In this document: positions 21,301 to 32,272 of the stretch, in pieces | Layout of the letters: each line of letters opens with the position of its first letter | Position numbering within the stretch: the first letter of the stretch is position 1 | Assembly: GCA_021234155.1 (NCBI GenBank) | Contig: JAJEKV010000031.1 | Location: 6,958,748 to 7,022,747 of the forward strand | DNA length: 64,000 nucleotides | Direction: 5' to 3' | From: Isoetes taiwanensis | Taxonomy: Eukaryota; Streptophyta; Lycopodiopsida; Isoetales; Isoetaceae | Position numbers and translations under genes: made by a program | The notes under the pieces: generated by a model | The model's input: only the letters and a program-made list of their open reading frames with translations | Database searches by the model: none | Told to the model about the DNA's origin: nothing

Positions 21301-24300
21301 AAACTTGGTCCCCGTGGGCAATGTCGACGTTCGAGTCCATTGGTAGAGCCGAATCACGATTCCTGAGAGGGAAGTTGCCCGTCCCAAGGCCGGACCCCGG
21401 GAGAGGACTTTTGGGGCAAGCCGCTTCCGGATGGTTTTTAGGGTCGGTGCTCAAGGCCAACACCCCCTCTACGTCAAGACACGGCGCAAAGTCCTAGTCG
21501 AATCGACAAGGATAGAGCCTCAAACGCGTAAACCCTATGAGTTGTCGTTCTCTAGGGTTTGCGCTTTGGGTGCCGAAGTTTTGGTCCTTTGCACTTGGGA
21601 CTTGGCCGATAAGATGCAGTTGAGAACGCTGAAGCAAGGGGAACTGACGGAATGGAGTTTGGATCAGTACTCCTCCCGTTGTGGCGCTTAGAAGTAAAGG
21701 GCGGCTTTTTGCGAAGCAAGACATTCATAAATTCGTAATTAATGCATAGTACGGAATTAAATTCTGATTTTTTGTCAGCAGGGCTTCCCGAGTCATCGCC
21801 AAAGATACGTGCCAGTTTTCAAAATTTTCGACAAGGTTTAGATCAAAGTGTTTGCATTAGAACGGTCCGGCAGCCTGTTGTTGGGCAGCGGAAGCCGCAC
21901 ACTTGCCCAAGTCAAATAAGGCCAGACCTTGCAAGGCCACCTCATTAGAGGGGAGAGTCCGGACCCCGTGAGGCGAGCCCCAAAAAAGTTTCCCCGAGGC
22001 AGCCTTTCCCGGGTGCTCCCCGGGGCCGTGACGCTAAAGACCACACTCCCGATCTCGGTTCCCCTATCCGACCGTTGAATCCTTCGTTCAAGGGCCCCGC
22101 TCTCCGATAAGGTCCAAAAATCCAACATCCGTCCCGTGAGAACTTATCAAACCGCCCAAGCGCCCCGCGTCGACCGTGGTAGAAACCAAAGTGTTTTGTC
22201 GTTCTGGACATTCGAAGGCTCGAATGGCGATTCGACTTAGCCACATCGTCCGGGAGGCCAAAATTACCCTAGAGACCAAGTTGCACGGTCAGTTTTTTGC
22301 AAAAGAAAGAAACACTTCGCCCTACGTTGCATTAAGATTCGGCCCACCTCCTAGGCCAATTGACTACGAGTGTGTTGTACATGAGATAGTTTGATGCTAC
22401 CTCGAAAGGGGTGGTCTTTTGGCCATGAAACTTGGTCCCCAGGGCAATGTCGACGTTCTGAGTCCATTGGTAGAGCCGAATCACGATTCCGGAGAGGGGA
22501 AGTTGCCCGTCCGTTGCCAGGCCCTTCGGGAGAGGACTTTTGGGGCAAGCTGCTTCCGGATGGTTTTTAGGGTCGGTGCTCTGGCGTCAACACCCCCCTA
22601 CGCCAAGACACCCGCCAAGGTCCTAGTTGAATCGACAAGGATAGAGCCTCCCAAACATAAACCCTATGAGTTGCCGCCGTGTTCTAGCGGGGTTTGCGCT
22701 TTGGGTGCCGAAGTTTTGGTCTTTGCACTTGGGACTTGGCTGATAAGATGCAGTTGAGAACGCGAAGCAAGAGGAACTGACGGAATGGAGTTTGGATATG
22801 TACTCCTCCCGTTGTGGTAGTTAGAAGTAAAGGGCAGCTTTTGCAGTAGCAAGACATTCATAAATTCGTAATTAATGCATAGTACGGAATTAAATTCTGA
22901 TTTTTTGTCAGCAGGCTTCCTAAGTCATCGCCAACATACAGCCAGTTTTTCAAAATTTTTGGACAAGGTTTAGATCAAAGTGTTTGCATTAGAACGGTCC
23001 CGCAGCCTTGTTGTTGGGCAAATGAGCCGGCACACTTGCCCAAGTCAAATAAGGCCGGACCTTGCAAGGCCACCTCATTAGAGGGGAGAGTCCTGGACCC
23101 CGTGAGGCGAGCCCCAAAAAAGTTTCCCGAGGCGGCCTTTCCTGCGGCTCCCGGGGGCGTGACGCTAAAGACCACACTCCCGGATCTCGGTTCCCCTATC
23201 CGGCCGTTGAATCCTTCGCTCAAGGGCCCCGTCCTCGATAAGGTCCAAAAAATCCAACATCCGTCCGGTGAGAACTTATCAAACCGCGAAGCGTCCCGCG
23301 GTCGAATCGTAGAAACCAAAGTGTTTTGTCGTTCGGACATTGCGAAGGCTCCGGAATGGCGATTCGACTTCGCCACATCGTCCGGGAGGCCAAAATTACC
23401 CTAGAGACCAAGTTGCACGGTCAGTTTTGCAAAAGAAAGAAACACTTACGCCCACGCGCTAAAAGATTCGACAGCCCACCTCCTAGGCCAATTGACTACG
23501 AGTGTGTTGGACATGAGATAGTTTGACGCTACCTCGAAGGGGTGGTCTTTGGCCATGAAACTTGGTCCCCTGTGGCAATGTCGACGCTCGAGTCCATTGG
23601 TAGAGCCGAATCACGATTCCTGAGAGGGGAAGTTGCCCGTCCCATTGCTGGGATTCTTCGAGAGGGACTTTTTAGGGCAAGCCGCTTCCGATGGTTTTAG
23701 GGTTTGGTGCTCAAGGCCAACACCCCCCTCTACGCCAAGACACGGCGCAAAGGTCCTAGTCGAATCGACAAGGATAGAGCCTCCTGAAACGTAAACCCTA
23801 TGAGTTGCCGTGTTCTAGCGGTGGTTTGGCGCTTTGGGTGCCGAAGTTTTGGTCCTTTGCACTTGGGACTTGGCCGATAAGATGCAGCGATTGAGAACGC
23901 TACAAGGGGAACCGGACGAATGGAGTTTGATCTGTACTCCTCCCGTTGTGGCGCTTAGAAGTAAAGGGCAGCTTTTTGCAGAGAGCAAGACATTCATAAA
24001 TTCGTAATTAATGCATAGTAATGGAATTAAATTCTGATTTTTGTCAGCAGGCTTCCTGAGTCATCCAAAGATACTGAGGCCAGTTTTCAAAATTTTCGGA
24101 CAAGGTTTAGATCAAAGTGTTTGCATTAGAACGGTCCGGGCAGCCTGTTGTTGGGCAGCCGAGCCGCACACTTGCCCAAGTCAAATAAGGCCAGGACCTT
24201 GCAAGGCCACCTCATTAGAGGGGAGAGTCCCCCCCGTGAGGCGAGCCCCAAAAGTTTCCCCGAGGCAGCCTTTCCTCGGCAGCTCCACGGGGCAGACGCT

Positions 24301-27300
24301 AAAGACCACACTCCCGGGATCTCTGCCCCCTATCCGACCGTTGAATCCTTCGCTCAAGGGCCCCGCCTCGATAAGGTCCAAAAAATCCAACATCCGTCCG
24401 CGAGAACTTATCAAACCGCTGGTTGCCCCCGCGGTCGATCGCGGTAGAAACCAAAGTGTTTTGTCGCTCGGACATTGCGGTAAGGCTCCGAATGGCGATT
24501 CGACTTAAGCCACATCGTCCCCGAGGCCAAAATTACCCTAGAGACCAAGTTGCACGGTCAGTTTTGCAAAAGAAAGAAACACTTACGCCCCTACGCTGCG
24601 GATTCGACGTACCACCTCCTAGGCCAATTGACTACGAGTGTGTTGTACATGAGATAGTTTGATGCTACCTCGAGAAGGGGTGGTCTTTTGGCCATGAAAC
24701 TTGGTCCCCAGGGCAATGTCGACGTTCTGAGTCCATTGGTAGAGCCGAATCACGATTCCGGAGAGGGGAAGTTGCCCGTCCCGTGCCCGCAGACCGGGGA
24801 GAGGACTTTTGGGGCAAGCTGCTTCCGGATGGTTTTTAGGGTCGGTGCTCTGGCGTCAACACCCCCCCTCTACGTCAAGACACGGCGCAAGGTCCTAGTT
24901 GAATCTGACAAGGATAGAGCCTCCGAAACATAAACCCTATGAGTTGCCAGGTTCTAGCAGGGTTTGCGTTTTGGGTGCCGAGTTTTGGTCTTTTGCACTT
25001 GGGACTTGGCTGATAAGATGCAGTTGAGAACGCGAAGCAAGAGGAACTGACGGAATGGAGTTTGGATATGTACTCCTCCCGTTGTGGTAGTTAGAAGTAA
25101 AGGGCAGCTTTTGCAGTAGCAAGACATTCATAAATTCGTAATTAATGCATAGTACGGAATTAAATTCTGATTTTTTGTCAGCAGGCTTCCTAAGTCATCG
25201 CCAACATACAGGCCAGTTTTCAAAATTTTTGGACAAGGTTTAGATCAAAGTGTTTGCATTAGAACGGTCCGGGCAGCCTGTTGTTGGGCAGCCGAGCTGG
25301 CACACTTGCCCAAGTCAAATAAGGCCAGGACCTTGCAAGGCCACCTCATTAGAGGGGAGAGTCCGGACCCCAGGAGGCGAGCCCCAAAAAAAGTCCCCGA
25401 GGCAGCCTTTCCCCGGCAGCTCCCACGGGCCGTGACGCTAAAGACCACACTCCCGATCTCGGTTCCCCTATCCCACCGCTGAATCCTTCGTTCAAGGGCC
25501 CCGCCTCTCGATAAGGTCCAAAAATCCAACATCCGTCCGTGAGAACTTATCAAACCGCTGGCGCCCCCTGTCAAGGTCGTGTGTAGAAACCAAAGTGTTT
25601 TGTCGTTCGGACATTGCGAGGGCTCCTCGAATGGCGATTCGACGCCACATCGTCCGGGAGGCTGAAATTACCCTAGAGACCAAGTTGCACGGTCAGTTTT
25701 GCAAAAGAAAGAAACACTTACGCCCTACGTTGCAGTATTCGACAGCCACCTCCTAGGCCAATTGACTACGAGTGTGTTGGACATGAGATAGTTTGACGCT
25801 ACCTCGAGAAGGGGTGGTCTTTTGGCCATGAAACTTGGTCCCCAGGGCAATGTCAACGTTCCGAGTCCATTGGCAGAGCCGAATCACGATTCCGGAGAGG
25901 GGAAGTTGCCCGTCCGTCGCCAGCCTTCCTTCGAGAGGACTTTTTAGGGCAAGCCGCTTCCCAGTGGTTTTTAGGGTCCGTGCTCGCCGTCAACACCCCC
26001 TACGCCAAGACACGGGCGCCCAAGGTCCTAGTCGAATCGACAAGGATAGAGCCTCCCAAACGTAAACCCTATGAGTTGCCGTGTTCTAGCGGGGTTTGGC
26101 GCTTTTGGGTGCCGAAGTTTGGTCCTTTGCACTTGGGACTTGGCCGATAAGATGCGCTTGAGAACGCTGGCAAGGGAACCGACGGAATGGAGTTTGATCT
26201 CAGACTCCTCCCGCTGTGGCGCTTAGAAGTAAAGGGCGGCTTTTGCAAAAGTAGCAAGACATTCATAAATTCGTAATTAATGCATAGTACGGAATTAAAT
26301 TCTGATTTTTTGTCACAGGCTTCGAAGTCATCGCCAAAGATACACGCCAGTTTTCAAAATTTTCGGACAAGGTTTAGATCAAAGTGTTTGCATTAGAACG
26401 GTCCGGGCAGCCTGTTGTTGGGCAGCCGAGCTGGCACACTTGCCCAAGTCAAATAAGGCCAGGACCTTGCAAGGCCACCTCATTAGAGGGGAGAGTCCGG
26501 ACCCGTGAGGCGAGCCCCAAAAAAGTTTCCGAGGCGGCCTTTCCTGGCGGCTCCCTCGGGGCCGACGCTAAAGACCACACTCCCGGATCTCGGTTCCCCT
26601 ATCCGACCGTTGAATCCTTCGTTCAAGGGCCCTGCCTCGATTAGGTCCAAAAAAATCCAACATCCGTCCGTGAGAACTTATCAAACCGCTGGCCGCCCTA
26701 GGGGTCGCCGTGTAGAAACCAAAGTATTTTGTCGCTTCGGACATTGCGAGGGAGGGAATGGCGATTCGACTTCGCCACATCGTCCGGGAGGCGAAATTAC
26801 CCTAGATACCAAGTTGCACGGTCGGTTTTGCAAAAGAAAGAAACACTTACGCCCTACGCTGCGGTGATATTCGGCGACCACCTCCTAGGCCAATTGACTA
26901 CGAGTGTGTTGGACATGAGATAGTTTGACGCTACCTCGAGAAGGGGTGGTCTTTTGGCCATGAAACTTGGTCCCTAGGGCAATGTCGACGTTCCGAGTCC
27001 ATTGGCGTAGCCAATCACGATTCGGAGAGGGGAAGTTGCCCGCTCGCCCGAGGCCTTCGGGAGAGGACTTTTGGGGCAAGCCGCTTCGGATGGTTTTTAG
27101 GGTCCGTACTCAAGCGCCAACACCCCCCTCTACGCCAAGACACGGCGCAAGGTCCTAGTCGAATCTGACAAGGATAGAGCCTCCGAAACGTAAACCCTAT
27201 GAGTTGCCAGGTTCTAGCAGGGTTTGCGTTTTGGGTGTCGAGTTTTGGTCCTTTGCACTTGGGACTTGGCCGATAAGATGCAGATTGAGAACGCTGAAGC

Positions 27301-27817
27301 AAGGGAACCGACGGAATGGAGTTTGGATCACACTCCTCCCGTTGTGGCGGTTAAAGTAAAGGGCGACTTTTGCGGTAGCAAGACATTCATAAATTCGTAA
27401 TTAATGCATAGTACGGAATTAAATTCTGATTTTTGTCGTGAGGCTTCCTAAGTCATCGCCAACATACAGGCGATTTTCAAAATTTTTCGGACAAGGTTTA
27501 GATCAAAGTGTTTGCATTAGAACGGTCCGGCAGCTGTTGTTGTTGCAGCCGAAATGGGCACACTTGCCCAAGTCAAACAAGGCGGGGACCTTGCAAGGCC
27601 ACCTCATTAGAGGGGAGAGTCCTGACCCCGTGAGGCGAGCCCCAAAAAGTTTCCCCGAGGCAGCCTTTCCTCGGCAGCTCCCGGGGGGTCGTGACGCTAA
27701 AGACCACACTCCCGGATCTCGGTTCCCCTATCCGGCCGCTGAATCCCTTCGCTCAAGGGGCCTTGTTCGATAAGGGCCAAAAAATCCAACATCCGTCCGG
27801 AGAACTTATCAAACCGC
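18330..27817 (+). repeat. Tandem array of about 8.4 units, 1.12-1.14 kb each
   Basis: Units beginning AAGACATTCATAAATTCG start at 18330, 19458, 20594, 21718, 22851, 23987, 25121, 26256 and 27380; the last is cut short at about 27817. Period 1124-1136 bp. No conserved frame runs through the units: open frames differ from copy to copy because of 1-4-nt indels, so they are not genes. AT-rich segments are nearly invariant, while GC-rich spots differ between units. Confidence 0.95.
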
Positions 27818-28010
27818 CACCCTGTGCTCAAACATGCCACCCCGTGCTCAAACGTTCGTAAGTAGTAGCAATAGAAGATTGGTTAAATCCGCAATGTGAT
27901 TTTGATCGCATATATGGCTCGGGAATGTCCAAATTAGCATAAGGACAAACTTTCATGACCATCGATGAAAAAAAAAAAAAAGGCACCAAAAATTAAAAAA
28001 GTGTTAGACG

Positions 28011-28190
28011 TCACTATAACAAAATATCGTCGCGGACATCGCCGCATGCGACGTTAAACAGATATCACGATTTTGAAATCAGATATACGATTTTGAAATC
28101 GATATATACGATTTCAAAATCGTATATACGATTTCAAAATTACGTCAAGATCTTGACGTCGCGCGCGTCGCATGCGACGCCGTGTTTTTT
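28011..28190. repeat. Possible second CACTA-type terminus, nested
   Basis: CACTATAACAAAATATCG followed by GCGAC-type motifs resembles a plant CACTA end. It is followed by a palindromic stretch of CGATTTTGAAATCG units (about 28065-28140) and ACGTCAAGATCTTGACGT. No matching partner end was found, so it may be a truncated nested element. Confidence 0.4.
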
Positions 28191-28369
28191 TCAATCCCAG
28201 GCCGCCTCTTTTCCGGACCATTCCTAGGCTTCCTTCTATCGACTATTTTGGGCGATCTTGGCATGACCTTGAATGACTTGCAAGCACTCTTTTTAAGGTT
28301 AGTAGATCATGCTTTTTTGGATTGAATGGTTTTTTGGATTGAATGATTTAGTGTAGATTTCAAATTTTT

Positions 28370-28800
28370 TTTCTATCTCTTTCCTTCTTTTTCTTCTTCT
28401 TGTTTTCTCGCATTCTTCTTCTTTTTTCCTTCTTTCCTCATTTCTTTCTTGATTCTTCCCTTATTTCACTCTTCCATTCTTCCATTCTTCTATCTTCTTC
28501 CATTTCATTCTCTTATTTCTTCCATTCTTCTCTTTCTTCCCCTAATTTCTTTTTCTCCTCTTTTCCCCTTCTCTTCTTTCTCCCACCCTTCTCTTCTTCT
28601 TTGATTCATTCATTTTTTTTTTCTTTCTTGTTTTACTATTTCTTCATCTTTTTTTTTTTTTTTTTTTGTTTCTTCTTGATCTTTTTTTTTCGTTGTTCTT
28701 ATTCTTCTAACTCTTTGTTGCTTTCTATTTCGATTTGGACCCTCGGGATCTTGTTACACACGCCCTTCTTTTGGTAAGTTGATCGCTTGCATTTTATTTT
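28370..28800. repeat. Pyrimidine-rich low-complexity tract
   Basis: About 400 bp almost entirely T and C on the plus strand with TTCTTC-type simple repeats. The open frame through it encodes only Phe, Ser, Leu and Ile runs and is not a gene. Confidence 0.85.
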
Positions 28801-28830
28801 TATAATTTTAAGCGGGTTAAAAAAATTGAT

Positions 28831-29135
28831 GGAGTGGCTTGTTCAAGGGCACGGGTTCGGCTCCACCTAGAGTGGGGAGGACCATGTACCCGGTTCAAGT
28901 CCACTTCACTCACGATCATATATTTTCCCTAGGTTAAGGAGTGGCTTGTTCAAGGGCACTCCGGCTCCACCTAGAGTGGAGAGGGCCACGCATCCGTTCA
29001 AGTCCACGTGCACTTGTTATTTTTAGGTTTAAAATAAAATTGTAGTGGCTTGTTCAAGGGCACGTAGGGCTCCACTACACGAGTGGAGACGACCAGTGTT
29101 CGGGTCCAAGTCGACTTTTTCTTGTAATTCTTAGG
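28831..29135 (+). repeat. Three tandem repeats of about 105 bp with tRNA B-box-like motif
   Basis: GTGGCTTGTTCAAGGGCAC starts units at about 28833, 28941 and 29044. Each unit also has a CTCCAC...GAGTGGAG inverted pair and a late GTTCAAGTCC or GGTCCAAGTC resembling an RNA polymerase III B box. Divergence between units is considerable. Located in the right part of the CACTA element. Confidence 0.7.
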
Positions 29136-30095
29136 TAGAGGTGGCCAAATCTAGCTTATAACCCTAAAGCCGTATGTTAGCCAACTCTAGCTTTTAATCC
29201 GACTAATCCAGATTTGGAAGGGGCTCATTTCGATGATGGGGGGAGCTGCTTCGAAAAAGAAGGTACATGACCTAGTCATAGTCTTATTTTTATTCTTTTG
29301 TTTTGTGTTAATCTATCGATTTATAGAAAAGGCAAAGAGTGATTGCAAAATTGAAGTCGAATGCCAAAAAATTGGGAGGCGATTGGTCAAAGGTCCCTAA
29401 ACCACTTAATCTGTCCATAAGGAAGATATCAAGGTATTTGTTATTTGTTGCCATTCGTTCAATTCGAAATAAGACATTTAACTTGTCATGTTGTATTCCT
29501 TGCAATCAGATCACTTTCGAACGTGCAAAGGATTCCAAGAAAAAACATCTGCCTCACGGACTGCCAAGGCAACTTCAAGCAAACGAATTCCGTCTCACTT
29601 GGGTTCTGGCGGCCGAAATAGATTCGTAAGTGCTATAAACTCTTAGTTCACGTTAACTTTCAATGTCATTGTCTAATATTGGTCGTATTGTTATAGAATT
29701 GGCTATACGGGTTTTCCCCTAACAGGGAACACGTAAAGATAGCCACTACTCGCCTCTTGTATATGATATTGTAACTAACTATTAAAATTCTTTCCTTTTT
29801 TTTTTTTAATTTTTTTTAATTTTTTTTTTTTTTTTTTTTTTTTTTTCGTCCACCACGTCGCACGCGACGTCACGTCGCACGCGACGTCTGAGCGACGTCC
29901 CCTCGAGTCACGCCTGAAGTCACGCCTCTGGCGGCGCTCGAAGCGAGCGACGCCGCCGACGCCGCATGCGACGACGCCGCATGCGACGATATTCCGAACG
30001 ACGTCGTGGAGACGCCCGCGGCGACGTCGGGACGTCGCATAGACGTCGTTCAGACGTCGCTATAGACGTCGCTAAATGACCCTTTTCTTGTTGTG

Positions 30096-31062
30096 GAGCA
30101 GGTCCAGAAAGCCTTCTTAGTACGAGCACTAGGGGTGAAGTCCACAGTCCCATATCAAATTCTACTGCAGGAGACAGAATTCTTGCCTCTTCAGAGGGCG
30201 GCCCTTGATCGCCACATTTTCTATTTTCAGAAGGTGGTCAATATGGACGATGCTCGTCTCCCTAAACTAGCTTATATCATGGCAATGGGGCGCAGCGGCG
30301 CCCAAGGCCTCTTTGGAGGGAAAAGAGAGCTCAATGGTTGGCTAGATGGAATGTGCAGGAGCACAGGTGCATACATGTGCAAACAGAGGCAGATCGCCAT
30401 AGTTTGAGGCAATATCTTGACGCTTGCTTCCTCAGCAAGCTTTGGGATGCCAATGCCCTTGAACATGTCAAGACAAAGACACTATCGGACCACATAAATC
30501 TCACATTGGAACGAGGCCCGCAATGCTACTGCGCGTACCCACTTGCCCATGAAAAGGCGCACTCATTGCCTCCATTCGCATTGAGGGGCACATCATCTTG
30601 AATTGAGGCGAGGCGGATGGATTGGTGAGCCACGCCAGGATGTGGCTCTCAATCTTTGCCAAATGGGAGTCATTGAGGATGAATCTCATACCCTTCAAAG
30701 TTGCCCAACAGATATGATCAAATTCGGACGCTTATCTTTTTGCCGAGTTGGTCGTCGGCCACCGTTACATGTGACATTGAACACAGCATCCGTACGGGTG
30801 CTGGGATCATACCTTCAGGAGGTTATGGACATGCGAGATCAGCTATGTCCTCGGGCACACACTTGACATGTATATATACATTGATGTATACTTGTACAGT
30901 TTGACAGCATTCTTATTACTGCCACGGTTTTTCCCTCGAAAACCCTTCGGGGCGGGGGTTTTTTAACCCGGACAGTAATAAGCTTGCTGCGCTCCTTGTG
31001 GGTCCCATAGGCCGATTGGCCTCAGTGGACGATAAAAGATCATTCTCATTCTCATTCTCTTA
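30096..31062 (+). pseudogene. LINE 3' part, right of CACTA insertion
   Basis: Continues the LINE frame begun at 17480: VQKAFLVRALGVKSTVPYQI, ETEFLPLQRAALDRHIFYFQ. After a frameshift near 30400 the C-terminal zinc-knuckle-like LCQMGVIEDESHTLQSCP appears at about 30650-30710. This is the region after reverse transcriptase in ORF2 of plant LINEs. The element ends in an ATTCTC simple repeat (31042-31060), a typical LINE tail. Stops and frameshifts inactivate it. A related fragment lies on the minus strand at 58560-59430. Confidence 0.75.
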
Positions 31063-31970
31063 TTGTGGATGACTGCACAATTGATGTCGCTTAGTTTTAT
31101 AAAAATATCCTTTACTTTAAAATGTGGTGGCAAAGTGATGGTGTCATTGCAATTGTACAATTTTTATTTGTCATAGTGAGTTTTTATTGGAGGTGATGTT
31201 TCCTTTACTAAAGGCGTGATTACATCTAGTAGAATGAATAGAAGTTGTAGAATCTTGGATTGTATGTTGAACTTGCAGGTTGGAGTTGTTGCAATGTTGG
31301 AGGCCTTTGGAAGTGCAGGCAGAGCCATCAAACATGATTTCCATCTCTAGCTTTATGGGCATGTTTGGATTTGATTACCAAGGATCCTTTTGCTAGCTGC
31401 ACTTCCATTTGTGAATTTTTGTTGTATGCCTATATCTTTCATGTGGAAAGTATATTAAGGGACACCATTACATATTCATTGTGCAAGTTTATTCTTTTTG
31501 GAATGTGTTTGGTATTCCAATTCTAGGTTTCCATCGTGGTGGCTCAGGTCTAATCTGGAAAGGTATATTTTAGGTTGGTCCTGAGTCAAGCCAGAATTTA
31601 GAGATAAGGATGGATATAGCAATAAAGATGGATTAAGGACTGTATCAACAATTTGAATGCGCAGAAAGTAGAGCATACCCATTGCAAACCCTCCAATTTC
31701 TCTGGCTAGAAGACAAAAATAGAGCTTGAAGCCAAGTATGGGTCTTAGTAGCTCTAACTAGAAGATAAAGAGACTTTGCTACATGACAAACCCAGTTACG
31801 AACTGGAAAATATGTAAAACCCACTTATGTTGCATTCTGTCAGTCTGGGCCAATCATGTATTGCCATGTAGAATGTAATGTAAGTGATTTTCAAATAACA
31901 AAAATGTCACTTTAGGTAACATTCTCATGTATCAACACTGCCTTCGTGCATCAGCATGTCGACAGTGTTT
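31063..31970. other. No gene seen
   Basis: AT-rich, only short unconvincing frames on either strand. Nothing structural was recognised. Confidence 0.5.
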
Positions 31971-31987
31971 CCAGATGAGAATATCAT

Positions 31988-32272
31988 CTAAAGTGACATT
32001 CTTCTATCATTAGTGAAGTGATGGTGCTTGAGCATCTTCCCTATATATATTACCCTAGCCAAATGTCTTACTATATCATTGTTAGCAATGATCCTTTGTA
32101 TATATTGTGACCAATCATTCTCCCTGATATCTTTGTATGTTGTACATCCCTGAACTATGTGGGCTTCATCCTCTATTTGTCCCATGTCACATAGCCTACA
32201 TGTCCGGTCTTTTCTTTCTCCATCAGTCCCTTTCAATTCTCCAGTCATGGCTGCCCATTCTGATCTTGACAA
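31988..32272 (-). pseudogene. LINE ORF2 C-terminal fragment
   Basis: A 94-residue frame with CRLCDMGQIEDEAHIVQGC, the same Cys/His arrangement as the LINE fragment at 30650-30710 (LCQMGVIEDESH...C). It is followed by a polar helix. This zinc-binding tail follows reverse transcriptase in a family of LINE ORF2 proteins. No RT sequence was recognised upstream (above 32272), so it is a short truncated relic on the minus strand. Confidence 0.65.

Larger units (their letters stand above)
17536..30095 (+). mobile_element. CACTA (En/Spm-type) DNA transposon, 12.56 kb
   Basis: Left end CACAACAAGAGAATGGAC and the reverse complement of the right end, CACAACAAGAAAAGGGTC, continue alike into ATTTAGCGACGT. 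Target duplication GAG flanks both sides (17533-17535 and 30096-30098). Subterminal regions 17536-17820 and 29850-30080 are crowded with GCGACGTC motifs in both orientations, as in plant CACTA elements. Removing the element restores a LINE reading frame, which confirms the boundaries. No transposase gene is recognisable; a short frame at 29339-29629 is unassigned. The interior is dominated by a tandem array, so this is a non-autonomous element. Confidence 0.9.

Noticed and set aside
18330-27817. Dozens of 60-150-residue open frames in the tandem array
   Set aside because: They change register from unit to unit with small indels, have Arg/Pro/Gly-rich composition and no domain; they are chance frames in GC-rich repeat DNA.
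18330-27817. CRISPR-like or rDNA spacer interpretation of the array
   Set aside because: Units are 1.13 kb without short direct repeat-spacer structure, and no rRNA sequence is present.
28400-28777. 125-residue Phe/Ser-rich membrane-like frame
   Set aside because: It follows from a TTC/TTT simple-repeat tract, not from a gene.
28831-29135. Three tRNA genes
   Set aside because: B-box-like sequence is present but there is no acceptor stem, anticodon arm or good A box.
30093-30407. An independent host gene starting at 30093
   Set aside because: Its frame is the continuation of a LINE frame cut by the CACTA element.
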